Origin: UBA12088 sp041920275
Lineage (GTDB): Bacteria > Patescibacteriota > Minisyncoccia > Phycocordibacterales > UBA12088
Direction: 5' to 3'
DNA length: 40,142 bases
Assembly (NCBI GenBank): GCA_041920275.1
Contig: JAYRSE010000027.1
Span: 1-40,142, forward strand
Part shown: piece after piece, positions 8,401 to 16,579 of the stretch
Layout of the letters: the number at the start of each line of letters is the position of its first letter
Numbering within the stretch: the first letter of the stretch is position 1
Made by a program: the position numbers and the translations under genes
Notes under the pieces: generated by a model
The model's database searches: none
The model's input: the letters and a program-made list of their open reading frames with translations, nothing else
What the model was told of the DNA's origin: nothing

Positions 8401-9273
8401 ATGGACAACAATATCAAGGAGCGTTTCGGCTACTTTATTCGCGTCGTTGCGGTGCTGTTCGTTCTTGTGAACGTACTGCCGCTTTTAGCAAATAACGATC
8501 TACTCATTCTTATGTCCCCATGGTTCATTTTGGGCGGCGCACTGCTCGCCGCCGTGCTTATCATCCGTCAGATCGACCAGTACGAGCGTGGCATCATGCT
8601 CACCTTGGGCCGCTACAGCGGCACCAAGGGCCCGGGCTGGCGCGTCGTCGTACCCGTTTTCCAGCGCATGATCAAGGTGGACATGCGCGTAAAGGCGGTC
8701 GACGTGCCGGACCAGCGCGCGATCACCCGTGACAACGTGGCGGTGACGGTGAATGCGGTCATCTACTACCGCGTGCTCGAGGCGGAAAAGGCGATCTTGG
8801 AGGTCGAGGATTTTCGCTACGCCATCTCGCAGTACGCGCAGACCACCATGCGCAACATCGTGGGCGAAGTGACGCTCGATGAGCTCTTGGCAAACCGCGA
8901 CAAGCTCGCCGACCGGATCCGCGAGATAGTCGACCGTGAGACCGACGCGTGGGGTCTCAAGGTGAACAATGTCGAGCTCAAGGACGTGAGTCTTCCAGCC
9001 GACATGGAGCGCACCATCGCCAAGCAGGCCGAGGCGGAGCGCGAACGCCGTGCGGTCATCATCAACTCCGAAGGCGAGCTTGCGGCGGCACAGAACATGG
9101 CGCAGGCGGCGGCGACCCTTGCGGCGGTTCCGGGCGCATTGCACCTGCGCACGCTCCAGTCGATCAACGACCTTTCCTCCGATCAGTCGAACACGGTCAT
9201 CTTCACGATCCCGCTCGAGGTGATGCAGGCGTTCACGGGCTTCCTCAGCGCGAAAAAAGAGGCGAAGGAATAG
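8401..9273 (+). CDS. Slipin / stomatin-like SPFH protein
   Basis: 290-aa membrane-anchored SPFH-domain protein. Two N-terminal hydrophobic segments (about 10-30 and 37-58) are followed by the SPFH core with Q-Y-E-R-G-I-M-L-T-L-G-R-Y, G-P-G-W-R-V-V-V-P and V-D-V-P-D-Q-R-A-I-T-R-D-N-V-A-V, all typical of slipins. A helical A/E/R-rich stalk (about 200-250) ends the protein. Slipins form membrane rings and usually pair with an NfeD protease; no nfeD is visible next to it. The start at 8401 was chosen over an upstream GTG (8350) because the -10 box lies between the two. Followed by a palindromic terminator. Confidence 0.85.
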   Translation: MDNNIKERFGYFIRVVAVLFVLVNVLPLLANNDLLILMSPWFILGGALLAAVLIIRQIDQYERGIMLTLGRYSGTKGPGWRVVVPVFQRMIKVDMRVKAVDVPDQRAITRDNVAVTVNAVIYYRVLEAEKAILEVEDFRYAISQYAQTTMRNIVGEVTLDELLANRDKLADRIREIVDRETDAWGLKVNNVELKDVSLPADMERTIAKQAEAERERRAVIINSEGELAAAQNMAQAAATLAAVPGALHLRTLQSINDLSSDQSNTVIFTIPLEVMQAFTGFLSAKKEAKE

Positions 9274-9292
9274 CACACGAAACGCCAACACA

Positions 9293-9338
9293 AAAATAAT
9301 TACCACTTGAATACCGGTATTCAAGTGGTAATTATTTT
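9293..9338. terminator. 46-bp perfect palindrome, probable bidirectional terminator
   Basis: Perfect inverted repeat centred between 9315 and 9316 (half-site core ATTACCACTTGAATACC). It is flanked by A-rich sequence on the left arm and TTATTTT on the right, giving a U-tract in both directions. It lies between the convergent slipin (ends 9273) and MBL (ends 9363) genes. Its inner 36 bp recur identically at 21590-21625. Confidence 0.75.
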
Positions 9339-9362
9339 CACGCCTTCAAGCTTTTCGGGGCA

Positions 9363-10241
9363 TCACCGTCTCGTTACCGCGTACCCGTCACTCCCAAACA
9401 CGATCGTCCCTTCGTTGCAGGTCTCGTGGGTGGCGATCTTTGCCGCTTCGAGACGGTCGATCACCTCTTTGTGCGGATGCCCGTAGGTGTTGTCGCACCC
9501 CACGGAAATGACCACATGCTCGGGTCGTACCGCCTTGAGCCACAGCTCCGACGTCGAGGTCTTGCTGCCATGATGGCCGAGCTTGAGCACATCGCTCGCA
9601 AGCGAATCGCCATGGACCGACGCAAGGTACTCCTCGATCGCGATCGGCGAATCGCCGGTAAAGAGAAATGCGGTGTCTCCGTACGAGAGCCGCGCGACCA
9701 CGCTCGCGGTGTTCGCCTCGAGCGAACGCGCATCGCGGTCGGGAAAGAGCAGGTCAAGCCGCACCCCCTCTTCAAGCACGAGTGCCATACCGGCACCCGC
9801 ACAAACTGTCTCCAACCCTTCCTGCCGAACCGCCTCACGAAGCGCGGCATAGTCCGCACCATCGTCCGCAACACACGGCTCGATGAACATCCCGACCTCG
9901 TAGCGTGCGAACACTTCAGGCAAGCCGCCGATATGGTCGAGGTCGGGATGCGTGGCGATGATCACGTCGAGCGAGCGATCGCCGAACGCCAACTGTTCAC
10001 CGAGTGCACGCAGAACGGCCCCACCTTTTCCTCCATCAATGAGCACCCTCGCTCCTCCGGGTGCCTCGATCAGTATGGCGTCTCCCTGCCCCACGTCGAG
10101 GAATGCGACCGAAAGTGTGCCGCTCCCTTCGCGCGCAAATACCGCGCTCCACACGAAAAGCGCCATGCACACGAGCGCCCCGAGCAAAGAGAGCCGGAGG
10201 ATCTCTGCAGTGCGCACTCCACCCTTCACTACTTCATGCAT
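9363..10241 (-). CDS. ComEC-type metallo-beta-lactamase-fold hydrolase, membrane anchored
   Basis: 292 aa. An N-terminal transmembrane anchor (about 13-35) is followed by an MBL domain with V-A-F-L-D-V-G-Q-G-D-A-I-L-I, A-T-H-P-D-L-D-H-I-G-G (metal-binding THxxxDHxGG) and L-K-L-G-H-H-G-S near the end. This is the arrangement of the extracellular C-terminal domain of ComEC, encoded here as a separate protein. It probably acts with the ComEC channel at 12269-13729 in DNA uptake, degrading or processing one DNA strand; this is inference. The gene begins 10 nt after the malic enzyme stop and is likely co-transcribed with it. Confidence 0.85.
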   Translation of the reverse strand: MHEVVKGGVRTAEILRLSLLGALVCMALFVWSAVFAREGSGTLSVAFLDVGQGDAILIEAPGGARVLIDGGKGGAVLRALGEQLAFGDRSLDVIIATHPDLDHIGGLPEVFARYEVGMFIEPCVADDGADYAALREAVRQEGLETVCAGAGMALVLEEGVRLDLLFPDRDARSLEANTASVVARLSYGDTAFLFTGDSPIAIEEYLASVHGDSLASDVLKLGHHGSKTSTSELWLKAVRPEHVVISVGCDNTYGHPHKEVIDRLEAAKIATHETCNEGTIVFGSDGYAVTRR

Positions 10242-10250
10242 ACGAGAGGG

Positions 10251-11420
10251 TCATCGCACCGAAGCCGCGACCGCTTTCACCACCCGTCGATCGAACAATG
10301 TGGGGAGGATCTTGCGAGCGGTCGGTTGCGGCACCAACGCGGCAAGCGCCCGTGCGGCGCGCAGTTTCGTCTGCTCGGTGATGGCACGCACCCCGCGCGT
10401 AAGCGCCCCCTGAAATATGCCGGGGAACACGAGCGCATTGTTCACCTGGTTCGGAAAGTCGGACCTGCCGGTCGCAACCACGGCCGCACCCGCCGCAAGC
10501 GCCGCATCCGGCATGATCTCGGGAATGGGATTCGCAAGCGCAAAGACGATCGGCCGTTGCGCCATCACGCGCACATACTCGGGCAAAAGTGTGCCGGGAC
10601 CCGAAACACCCACGACCGCATCGGCTCCCGCGACCGCCTCCAAGACACCACCCGTGCGATGTTCGAAGTTGGTGACACCCGCAAGCAGGCGCTTGTCCTC
10701 CGAAAGACCCGCGCGCGACGGTGCGATGATGCCGGCGCTATCGACCACGATAACGTCACCCACCCCGTACCGCACCAAAAGCTTCGCGATCGCGGTACCC
10801 GCGGCCCCCGCCCCTACGATCGCCACTCGCGAGGCGGCGAGGTCCTTCCCCACGACCATGTGTGCGTTCATAAGACCGGCAAGCACTACGATCGCGGTAC
10901 CGTGCTGGTCGTCGTGCATCACGGGTATGCGGAGTTGATCCTTGAGACGTGCCTCGACCTCAAAACAGCGCGGCGCGGCGATATCCTCGAGGCAGATGCC
11001 GCCAAAAGAAGGAGCGAGCGCGACGACCGTGGCCACAATCTCCTCCGTACGCTGGGTATCAAGTACGATCGGCACCGCATCGACCCCGGCGAACGTCTTA
11101 AAGAGTGCCGCCTTCCCTTCCATGACCGGCAACGCACCGATGGGACCGATATTGCCGAGACCCAAAACCGCGGAACCGTCCGAAACCACCGCGATCGTCC
11201 TGTTGCGCCACGTGTAAAGCCCGACATCGGTGGGTCGTTTGGCAAGGTGCGATGCGACCGCCCCCACGCCGGGCGTATAGGCGAGACCGAGCGTGTCCTT
11301 GGTCACGGCCGCGCTGCAACGGATCTCTATTTTGCCCGCATGTTTGGCGTGGTACGCTAGCGCCTGCGCTCGCAGGTCCCGGTGAAGTGTGGTGGAGAAT
11401 TGTTTCACCCTCTTTGTCAT
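10251..11420 (-). CDS. NAD(P)-dependent malic enzyme
   Basis: 389-aa soluble enzyme that decarboxylates malate to pyruvate. Visible signatures: L-A-Y-T-P-G-V-G near residue 50, S-D-G-S-A-V-L-G-L-G-N-I-G-P-I-G-A-L-P-V-M-E-G-K (about 80-103), the metal/substrate region N-P-x-P-E-I and I-C-L-E-D-I-A-A-P, M-H-D-D-Q-H-G-T-A-I-V, and the Rossmann G-A-G-A-A-G. The length matches the short bacterial form without the phosphotransacetylase extension. The ATG at 11420 was selected because an extended -10 (TGG TACTAT, 11427-11435 on the complement) lies 6 nt upstream; longer in-frame sequence is not needed. Likely a two-gene transcript with the MBL gene. Confidence 0.92.
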   Translation of the reverse strand: MTKRVKQFSTTLHRDLRAQALAYHAKHAGKIEIRCSAAVTKDTLGLAYTPGVGAVASHLAKRPTDVGLYTWRNRTIAVVSDGSAVLGLGNIGPIGALPVMEGKAALFKTFAGVDAVPIVLDTQRTEEIVATVVALAPSFGGICLEDIAAPRCFEVEARLKDQLRIPVMHDDQHGTAIVVLAGLMNAHMVVGKDLAASRVAIVGAGAAGTAIAKLLVRYGVGDVIVVDSAGIIAPSRAGLSEDKRLLAGVTNFEHRTGGVLEAVAGADAVVGVSGPGTLLPEYVRVMAQRPIVFALANPIPEIMPDAALAAGAAVVATGRSDFPNQVNNALVFPGIFQGALTRGVRAITEQTKLRAARALAALVPQPTARKILPTLFDRRVVKAVAASVR

Positions 11421-11426
11421 AGCACG

Positions 11427-11435
11427 ATAGTACCA
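11427..11435 (-). promoter_or_regulatory. Extended -10 of the malic enzyme gene (leaderless promoter)
   Basis: On the minus strand TGGTACTAT is followed by 6 nt (cgtgct) and the ATG at 11420. No Shine-Dalgarno is present, so a leaderless mRNA is predicted. Confidence 0.65.
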
Positions 11436-11534
11436 CACGCAAGACCGTGCCTTCCACACCGTTTCCGTGCTACCATGGTGACATACGGCATCGACACCCG
11501 CGATGCCCTTACCCGACTTTTTCATTACACACCT

Positions 11535-12143
11535 ATGGAACATCAAGTGAAAACATTCAACCTGCCCGAAGCGATACCCGGCCTCTCGAAAAAGCAGGTC
11601 GATCTGCACCTCGGGCTCTATGCCGGCTACGTGAAGCATGTGAACCTGCTCTCCGCGCAACTCAACAAACTCGCCGCGACCGGCGCGGAGGGCGAGTTCA
11701 CCTACGCCATTCAAGAGCTGCGACGACGCCTCGGTTTCGAATGGAGCGGCATGCGCCTGCACGAACTCTACTTCGACGCACTGGTGGGAGGGCCGCAAGT
11801 CCTCATGGCCGACTCACCGCTCTATGTCGCACTCGTGAAGCAGTACGGCTCGTTCACCAAGTGGCTCGAGATATTCAAGAACATCAGCACGCGAGGTCCC
11901 GGGTGGGCGATCCTGCACTACGACCCGGTCCAGCAACAGTTCCTGCACACCTGGGTCGCCGACCACGAGATCGGCCAACTTGCCGGAGTTCCGATCCTGC
12001 TTGCGGTCGATCATTGGGAACATGCGTATTTGGTCGATTACACACCAACCACCAAGAGCGACTACATCGAGGCATACTTCACGGCATTGAACTGGCACAC
12101 GATCTCGTCGAACTTTGACAAGATCTCCCGCAACCTTCCCTGA
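11535..12143 (+). CDS. Superoxide dismutase (Fe/Mn family)
   Basis: 202-aa cytosolic enzyme that dismutates superoxide. Metal ligands appear conserved: His in L-H-L-G-L-Y-A-G-Y-V-K-H, His in G-M-R-L-H-E-L-Y-F, and Asp and His in V-D-H-W-E-H-A-Y-L-V-D-Y. The N-terminal motif lacks the HH pair of classical enzymes (Tyr takes the place of the second-sphere His), as in the divergent HxxLYxGYVxxxN subgroup. The start at 11535 (MEHQVKTF) begins where family similarity begins; an upstream in-frame ATG at 11475 exists. The gene is divergent from the malic enzyme gene and convergent with comEC. Presence of SOD suggests exposure to oxygen. Confidence 0.88.
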   Translation: MEHQVKTFNLPEAIPGLSKKQVDLHLGLYAGYVKHVNLLSAQLNKLAATGAEGEFTYAIQELRRRLGFEWSGMRLHELYFDALVGGPQVLMADSPLYVALVKQYGSFTKWLEIFKNISTRGPGWAILHYDPVQQQFLHTWVADHEIGQLAGVPILLAVDHWEHAYLVDYTPTTKSDYIEAYFTALNWHTISSNFDKISRNLP

Positions 12144-12173
12144 CCGCTCCGCACGATCATCCGCACACCACAC

Positions 12174-12206
12174 GACCCGCGTACTCGAATCACGAAGACG
12201 CGGGTC
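12174..12206. terminator. Hairpin between convergent sodA-like and comEC genes
   Basis: Perfect 9-bp stem GACCCGCGT / ACGCGGGTC with a 15-nt loop lies 30 nt after the SOD stop and 63 nt from the comEC stop. There is no clear T-tract, so intrinsic termination is uncertain. Confidence 0.4.
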
Positions 12207-12268
12207 TGTGCTTGTGCCGAACGCCGCTCGCACCGAGGACGTGGTGTCGAACGATCGCCTGTTCCGCA

Positions 12269-13729
12269 TCATTCCTCCTCGGCCCCACGCCTTCGATACG
12301 CTCGCCACACCCATATACCGAGTGCGATGTACAGAAAGACGGGCACCCACAAAGCGACCGGCGGAAGAGACACGGCGGCAAACGGCACCCGTGTGCCCAG
12401 GTCGACCACACCGAACACGTACCCGAGCAGGTGGGTCGCCACAAAGGCGAATGGCGCGGCGAGTACGGGTGAAACGATACCGCACACACCGGCGAGGAAC
12501 GCAAAGAGCATAGCAGCCGGTACAAGCGGGAGCACGAGCATGTTCACGATCGGCGCGATGAGCGATACCGTGCCGATGTGGTAGAGCAAGAGTGGCAGAA
12601 CGGCGCACTGCGTTGCAAGCGTGGCGGCCGCTATCTCGCGAAGCTGAAATGTTTCCGGTACGCGGGCAAGCCATCGAGAAACGAGAGGCGCACCAAGCAC
12701 CAGGCCGAGCGTCGCCACGAACGAAAGCTGAAAGCCGGTGTCAAAGACGAGCACGAACGGGTTCCACCACACCATGCACACCCCCGCAAGCGCGAGTATG
12801 CGGACGAGCGTATGCGGACGCGCCAGATGCACCGCAAGCATGCCGATGATCGCCATGATGCTCGCCCGCACCACGGTGGCGCCGCCTCCGGTCATAAGCG
12901 CAAAGGCGCACACACCGAGCGTGCCCGCCACGAGTGCAAGGCCGCGGGGCAAAAAACCGCACAGGCGCATGATGCTGTTTGCGACGAGCGTAAGGTTGTA
13001 GCCGGAAAGCACCACGATGTGGATGACACCGGTCGTACGGAACGCTTCCAGCCACTCCTCCCCCAACGATCGCTTCGCGCCGACCACCACCCCACCCGCA
13101 AGCGACGCTTCCGGTTCGGGAATGGTCCGCGCGATCGCACGCAGCCAAGCGTCTTTGAGTGCAAAGAGCCGTGCGGTCACACCACGCATCCCCTCTCCCT
13201 CCACACGCACGATCGTCGCATCACGCAACAGGTAGTGCACCCGCTCCTTCATGAGGTACCGGTCGAAGCGAAAGACGCGCCCTTCGTCGGTCCCGAACGG
13301 GCGCGGTTTTGAAAGCACACCCGCGACCGACACCCGATCGCCGTACCGATACGCGGGAAACGGGGGCACGTTTACGCGTACACGCACCGTGCTCGTACCC
13401 CCTTCAAGCGCCAATACCAGGACCACGTCCTCCTCCCGCACGTCCGGCTCCGCGGCGACATACCCTTCAGTCCGAACCGGAGCGCCGTCTGCGTACACCT
13501 GCGCACTCTCGTACGCACGAAACGCGAACTCGGTGCGCACCACACCGAGCGTACCGGCAAGGAATATGAGGAGCAGATACAACCCACACCCTTCGCGACG
13601 AAGCGCATATGACACCGCGGCTACGCAGAGCCCGCACCACGCGAGCGTGAAGAGAGACACGGCGTGCACCGAGTGCATTGAGACACCCGCAAGGAACGAG
13701 AGCGAAAGTACATAAAAAGAGCGGCGCAT
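12269..13729 (-). CDS. comEC: ComEC/Rec2-family DNA uptake channel, membrane part only
   Basis: 486-aa polytopic membrane protein predicted to carry single-stranded DNA across the inner membrane. An N-terminal DUF4131-like region includes a soluble OB-like stretch (about 80-150). It is followed by the competence domain with G-V-I-H-I-V-V-L-S-G-Y-N, the S-x-x-R-A-x-x-M helix (R-A-S-I-M-A-I-I-G-M) and D-T-G-F-Q-L-S-F. The C-terminal MBL domain is missing from this protein and is supplied by a separate gene at 9363-10241. The gene follows rnhA by 29 nt on the same strand. Confidence 0.9.
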   Translation of the reverse strand: MRRSFYVLSLSFLAGVSMHSVHAVSLFTLAWCGLCVAAVSYALRREGCGLYLLLIFLAGTLGVVRTEFAFRAYESAQVYADGAPVRTEGYVAAEPDVREEDVVLVLALEGGTSTVRVRVNVPPFPAYRYGDRVSVAGVLSKPRPFGTDEGRVFRFDRYLMKERVHYLLRDATIVRVEGEGMRGVTARLFALKDAWLRAIARTIPEPEASLAGGVVVGAKRSLGEEWLEAFRTTGVIHIVVLSGYNLTLVANSIMRLCGFLPRGLALVAGTLGVCAFALMTGGGATVVRASIMAIIGMLAVHLARPHTLVRILALAGVCMVWWNPFVLVFDTGFQLSFVATLGLVLGAPLVSRWLARVPETFQLREIAAATLATQCAVLPLLLYHIGTVSLIAPIVNMLVLPLVPAAMLFAFLAGVCGIVSPVLAAPFAFVATHLLGYVFGVVDLGTRVPFAAVSLPPVALWVPVFLYIALGIWVWRAYRRRGAEEE

Positions 13730-13758
13730 AGGCGTTCACCGGCCGCACCCGTTCGCGA

Positions 13759-14184
13759 TCAGCGGCCACCATCCATCGCTTCGTTCGCCAACTTGTCGGC
13801 ATGCTTGTTGTGCTCACGACGCACGTGCTCGAACGCGATATGCCGGAACGTACCTGTGTACAACGCACGCACCGCCGCAACGAGCGGGATGAGCGAAGGA
13901 TGCTTCACGCGGTACTGACCATTGAGCTGTTTGCACACGAGTTCGGAGTCCATACGCACCACCACCTCGAGTTGCCTGCACGCCACATCGCCAAACCGTT
14001 CCTTGATCATTTCAAGTCCGATGCGCACCGCTTCATACTCGGCGACATTGTTCGTGGCGTGCCCGAGGTACTTTTTCACCTCACCCAAAACCGCGCCGCA
14101 CTCGTCGAACAAGACCGCACCCGAACCGGCGGGCCCCGGGTTGCCGCGTGACCCGCCGTCCGTGTGGAGGATGACCTTTTGCAT
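13759..14184 (-). CDS. rnhA: Ribonuclease HI
   Basis: 141-aa nuclease that cleaves RNA in RNA-DNA hybrids. The catalytic acidic residues are visible: Asp in L-H-T-D-G-G-S-R-G-N-P-G-P-A, Glu in N-N-V-A-E-Y-E-A, Asp in V-R-M-D-S-E-L-V and a final Asp in N-K-H-A-D-K-L-A-N. There is no N-terminal hybrid-binding domain. The ATG at 14184 lies 6 nt after an extended -10 (TGGTATACT), fixing the start and suggesting a leaderless mRNA. First gene of an rnhA-comEC pair. Confidence 0.93.
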   Translation of the reverse strand: MQKVILHTDGGSRGNPGPAGSGAVLFDECGAVLGEVKKYLGHATNNVAEYEAVRIGLEMIKERFGDVACRQLEVVVRMDSELVCKQLNGQYRVKHPSLIPLVAAVRALYTGTFRHIAFEHVRREHNKHADKLANEAMDGGR

Positions 14185-14190
14185 GCAAGC

Positions 14191-14199
14191 AGTATACCA
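14191..14199 (-). promoter_or_regulatory. Extended -10 of rnhA (leaderless promoter)
   Basis: Minus-strand TGGTATACT, then 6 nt (gcttgc), then the rnhA ATG at 14184. Confidence 0.65.
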
Positions 14200-14260
14200 C
14201 GGCACCCCGCGAAGTATGCGGTGCTTGAGCGTACCCGTCTCTCCGTACGCTCTATTGGGA

Positions 14261-14371
14261 GAAACCGTGGCGAAGTCAACGTGTTTTGACGAGAGACTAA
14301 AGACTTGGGCAAACGCCCCGGAGTGGTCTCTCGACAAAACAGCGTTGACGAAGCGGTGTTTTCGAGATGTG
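14261..14371 (-). repeat. Dispersed stem-loop element, copy 1
   Basis: About 111 bp similar, in inverted orientation, to 33351-33460. Core stem: 14275-14288 pairs with 14335-14349 (one bulged G), an A/A mismatch, then CGAGAGAC (14290-14297) pairs with GTCTCTCG (14326-14333). The loop holds a conserved small hairpin GGGC-aaac-GCCC (14307-14318). It fills the 245-bp gap between recJ and rnhA. Base changes relative to copy 2 are compensatory in the stem. Confidence 0.75.
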
Positions 14372-14429
14372 CGAGCACATACCCTTAAGCATACGACCGA
14401 GGCGGGTCGATGCTTCGACAGGGTTCTCG

Positions 14430-16169
14430 CTACAGCACATCCACGAGCCGCAACCGCAGCTCCCTTCCCCGGAAATTGCTCTCCTCGAGGTGGGCGACCA
14501 ATGTCACGGGGACGCCTTGGGTGAGTGCCGGATACCGCCCCTCGTCGGTAAAGAAGGCGATCGCCTTTACGGTGCTTCCATCGCTCCGCTCGAGCGCAAG
14601 CTCCAAGTGCTCATTGCCTTTGCCGAACCGGCGCACGTTTTTGATAGCCACATTGCGAAAGAGAAAGACCGGCCTCGGATTACCCTCACCGAACGGTGCA
14701 AGCTCCGCAACCGCACGGTACGTGCTCCACGTCACCTCATCCACCGCAAGCTCCGCATCCACCTGTCGCACCGCATCCGCCACGGCGGTCGCGAGGTGTG
14801 CATGCGCCTCCACCAGTGCCGCCTCGAGCAGATGCACCTGCGGTTCGCTGAGCGAAAAACCGCCCGCCTGTGCGTGTCCGCCGTACTCGACGAACACATT
14901 ACGCGCATGGTGCATGACCTCGTGCACATTCACTCCACCCCCGCTCCGACACGAGCCCTTGATGCTCACCCCCTCCTCACGACCCCACAAGAACACCGGG
15001 CGGGAAAACTCCTCCGCAAGCCCGCCGGCGACCAGTCCCAAGAGCGACGGTTTCCAGTCCGGATCGCCCATCACGATCACCGGCTTCGGTTCACCCCGTT
15101 TCTTGAGTCGAGCGTGTATCTCGCGCTTCATGGTGGCGACCACGGTCTTACGCTCACCGTTGATACGATCGAGCTCCTCCGCTCGTGCACCCGCCTCTTC
15201 CGCATCGGCCGCGACCAAGAGCGCGAAGGCGTCCCGTGCGTGTCCCATGCGACTCGCCGCGTTCACCCGCGGTGCGATCGTGAAGCCGACATCTTCTTCG
15301 GTAAGGTAGCGCTGGTCAACCCGCGCCTTTTTGAGGAGCGCCTGCACCCCGAGCCGACGCGTCTTTCGCAACACCACGAGACCGAAATGGGCGAACGCAC
15401 GGTTTTCGCCGGTAAGCGGCACCATGTCCGCGATCGTCGCCATACCCACGAGATCGAGCAGCCACTTTTCCCAACCTTCCGGCGGCACACTTCCCCGCGC
15501 CTCTTTCCCGCTCCACGAACACGTGATCGTCGGGTCGTCCCGAATGTGGGAAAGTACGGCCTGTGCGAGCTTGAACGCCACACCGGCGCCACAGAGCATT
15601 TTTTCCGGATACCCGCACCCTTCTCGCTTGGGGTCCAGTACCGCATACGCAGGAGGCAATGTTTCGTGGGGAATGTGGTGGTCGGTCACGATGACCTCGA
15701 GCCCGCGACCATGCGCGTACGCGACCATTTCGACATCGCCGATCCCGCAGTCCACCGTGATAGCAAGTGTCACGCCACGTTCGACCAGTTCATCGATTCC
15801 CACCTTGTTCAGTCCGAAACCGTCTCTGTTGCGATGCGGCGTGTGGTGGAGCACGTTCGTGTACCCCACCGCACGGAACGTTTCGTAGAGCACCACCGCC
15901 CCGGGGATCCCGTCCATGTCGTAGTCGCTCCATATCGCCATCGTTTCCCCTTTCGCCATCGCCTGCACGATGCGTTCGACCGCGCGCCGCATATCTTTCA
16001 TGAGGAACGGGTCGTGGGTGTCACGCGACCATTCGGGACGAAGAAACCGCTCCGCTTCTTCTTCGCTCGTGATACCGCGTGCATGCAAAAGGCGCGCAAG
16101 GAGTGGCGCATACCGCGCAAGCGACGGGTCTGTATCGGTGTGTGCCGGGTGCGGAACATATGCAGGCAT
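14430..16169 (-). CDS. recJ: Single-stranded-DNA exonuclease RecJ
   Basis: 579-aa 5'-3' exonuclease of recombination and mismatch repair. Motifs: S-D-Y-D-M-D-G-I-P-G (about 80-90), V-D-C-G-I-G, T-D-H-H-I-P (DHH motif), D-P-K-R-E-G-C-G-Y and G-A-G-V-A-F-K-L for the DHH domain. The DHHA1 domain has the N-A-A-S-R-M-G-H and Y-G-G-H-A-Q-A-G-G signatures, and a C-terminal OB-like region follows. Start ATG at 16169 is preceded by 6 nt and an extended -10 TGGTACACT, so a leaderless transcript is predicted. It ends 59 nt before a dispersed stem-loop element. Confidence 0.95.
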   Translation of the reverse strand: MPAYVPHPAHTDTDPSLARYAPLLARLLHARGITSEEEAERFLRPEWSRDTHDPFLMKDMRRAVERIVQAMAKGETMAIWSDYDMDGIPGAVVLYETFRAVGYTNVLHHTPHRNRDGFGLNKVGIDELVERGVTLAITVDCGIGDVEMVAYAHGRGLEVIVTDHHIPHETLPPAYAVLDPKREGCGYPEKMLCGAGVAFKLAQAVLSHIRDDPTITCSWSGKEARGSVPPEGWEKWLLDLVGMATIADMVPLTGENRAFAHFGLVVLRKTRRLGVQALLKKARVDQRYLTEEDVGFTIAPRVNAASRMGHARDAFALLVAADAEEAGARAEELDRINGERKTVVATMKREIHARLKKRGEPKPVIVMGDPDWKPSLLGLVAGGLAEEFSRPVFLWGREEGVSIKGSCRSGGGVNVHEVMHHARNVFVEYGGHAQAGGFSLSEPQVHLLEAALVEAHAHLATAVADAVRQVDAELAVDEVTWSTYRAVAELAPFGEGNPRPVFLFRNVAIKNVRRFGKGNEHLELALERSDGSTVKAIAFFTDEGRYPALTQGVPVTLVAHLEESNFRGRELRLRLVDVL

Positions 16170-16175
16170 GGGGAT

Positions 16176-16184
16176 AGTGTACCA
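16176..16184 (-). promoter_or_regulatory. Extended -10 of recJ (leaderless promoter)
   Basis: Minus-strand TGGTACACT, 6 nt (atcccc), then ATG at 16169. No Shine-Dalgarno. Confidence 0.65.
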
Positions 16185-16280
16185 CACCGCACATCCGGAT
16201 ATCGTTTCGCGCTTGCAAACGGCTCCCGATCTGCTACCCTCTCACCAGACCCACCAAACCATTTCGCGAGGTATTCTATC

Positions 16281-16523
16281 ATGCACGCTCTTTCTCCTCT
16301 CGATCTCGACATCTTGCAGGCACTCCTCGTGCGAGCCATGCGACCAAAGACGATCGCCGAGGCTCTGCCGAAGCGATACCACCTCACCGACCGCAAGGCC
16401 TTGATACCCATTATCAAGGGCCGTATCGAGCGTATGTCCTTTCTGGGTCTCATCACCAAGAGCAACGGTCGGTGGATCCGTATCACCCGTGAAGGCAGAG
16501 GAATGCTGCAGGTCCTCAATTGA
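16281..16523 (+). CDS. Small winged-helix-like protein (80 aa)
   Basis: The sequence (start MHALSPLDLDILQALL) has the helix-turn-helix rhythm of a small winged-helix domain: helix 1 at about 5-17, a helix pair at 20-60 and a likely beta wing I-T-K-S-N-G-R-W-I-R-I-T-R-E-G. No family is named with confidence. It may be a DNA-binding regulator. A TATTCT sequence sits 3 nt before the ATG, and no Shine-Dalgarno is seen. A strong hairpin terminator follows 14 nt after the stop. Confidence 0.6.
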   Translation: MHALSPLDLDILQALLVRAMRPKTIAEALPKRYHLTDRKALIPIIKGRIERMSFLGLITKSNGRWIRITREGRGMLQVLN

Positions 16524-16536
16524 ACACATGTCCCAC

Positions 16537-16558
16537 ACACCCCGCTCCGGCGGGGTGT
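16537..16558 (+). terminator. GC-rich hairpin terminator
   Basis: Stem of 9 bp (ACACCCCGC paired with GCGGGGTGT) with a TCCG loop, followed by TGTTCC. It lies between the 80-aa gene (plus) and the S11 peptidase gene (minus, ending at 16580) and could serve both. Confidence 0.6.
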
Positions 16559-16579
16559 TGTTCCGTTGTGTGCGAGAGG

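Noticed and set aside
9426..11360. 644-codon open frame on the plus strand
   Set aside because: It lies antisense to the MBL and malic enzyme genes, is rich in R/H/G as expected of a GC-rich shadow frame, and shows no family motif.
14367..16280. Long plus-strand open frame covering recJ
   Set aside because: Antisense shadow of recJ; only its last 80 codons (from ATG 16281) look like a real protein.
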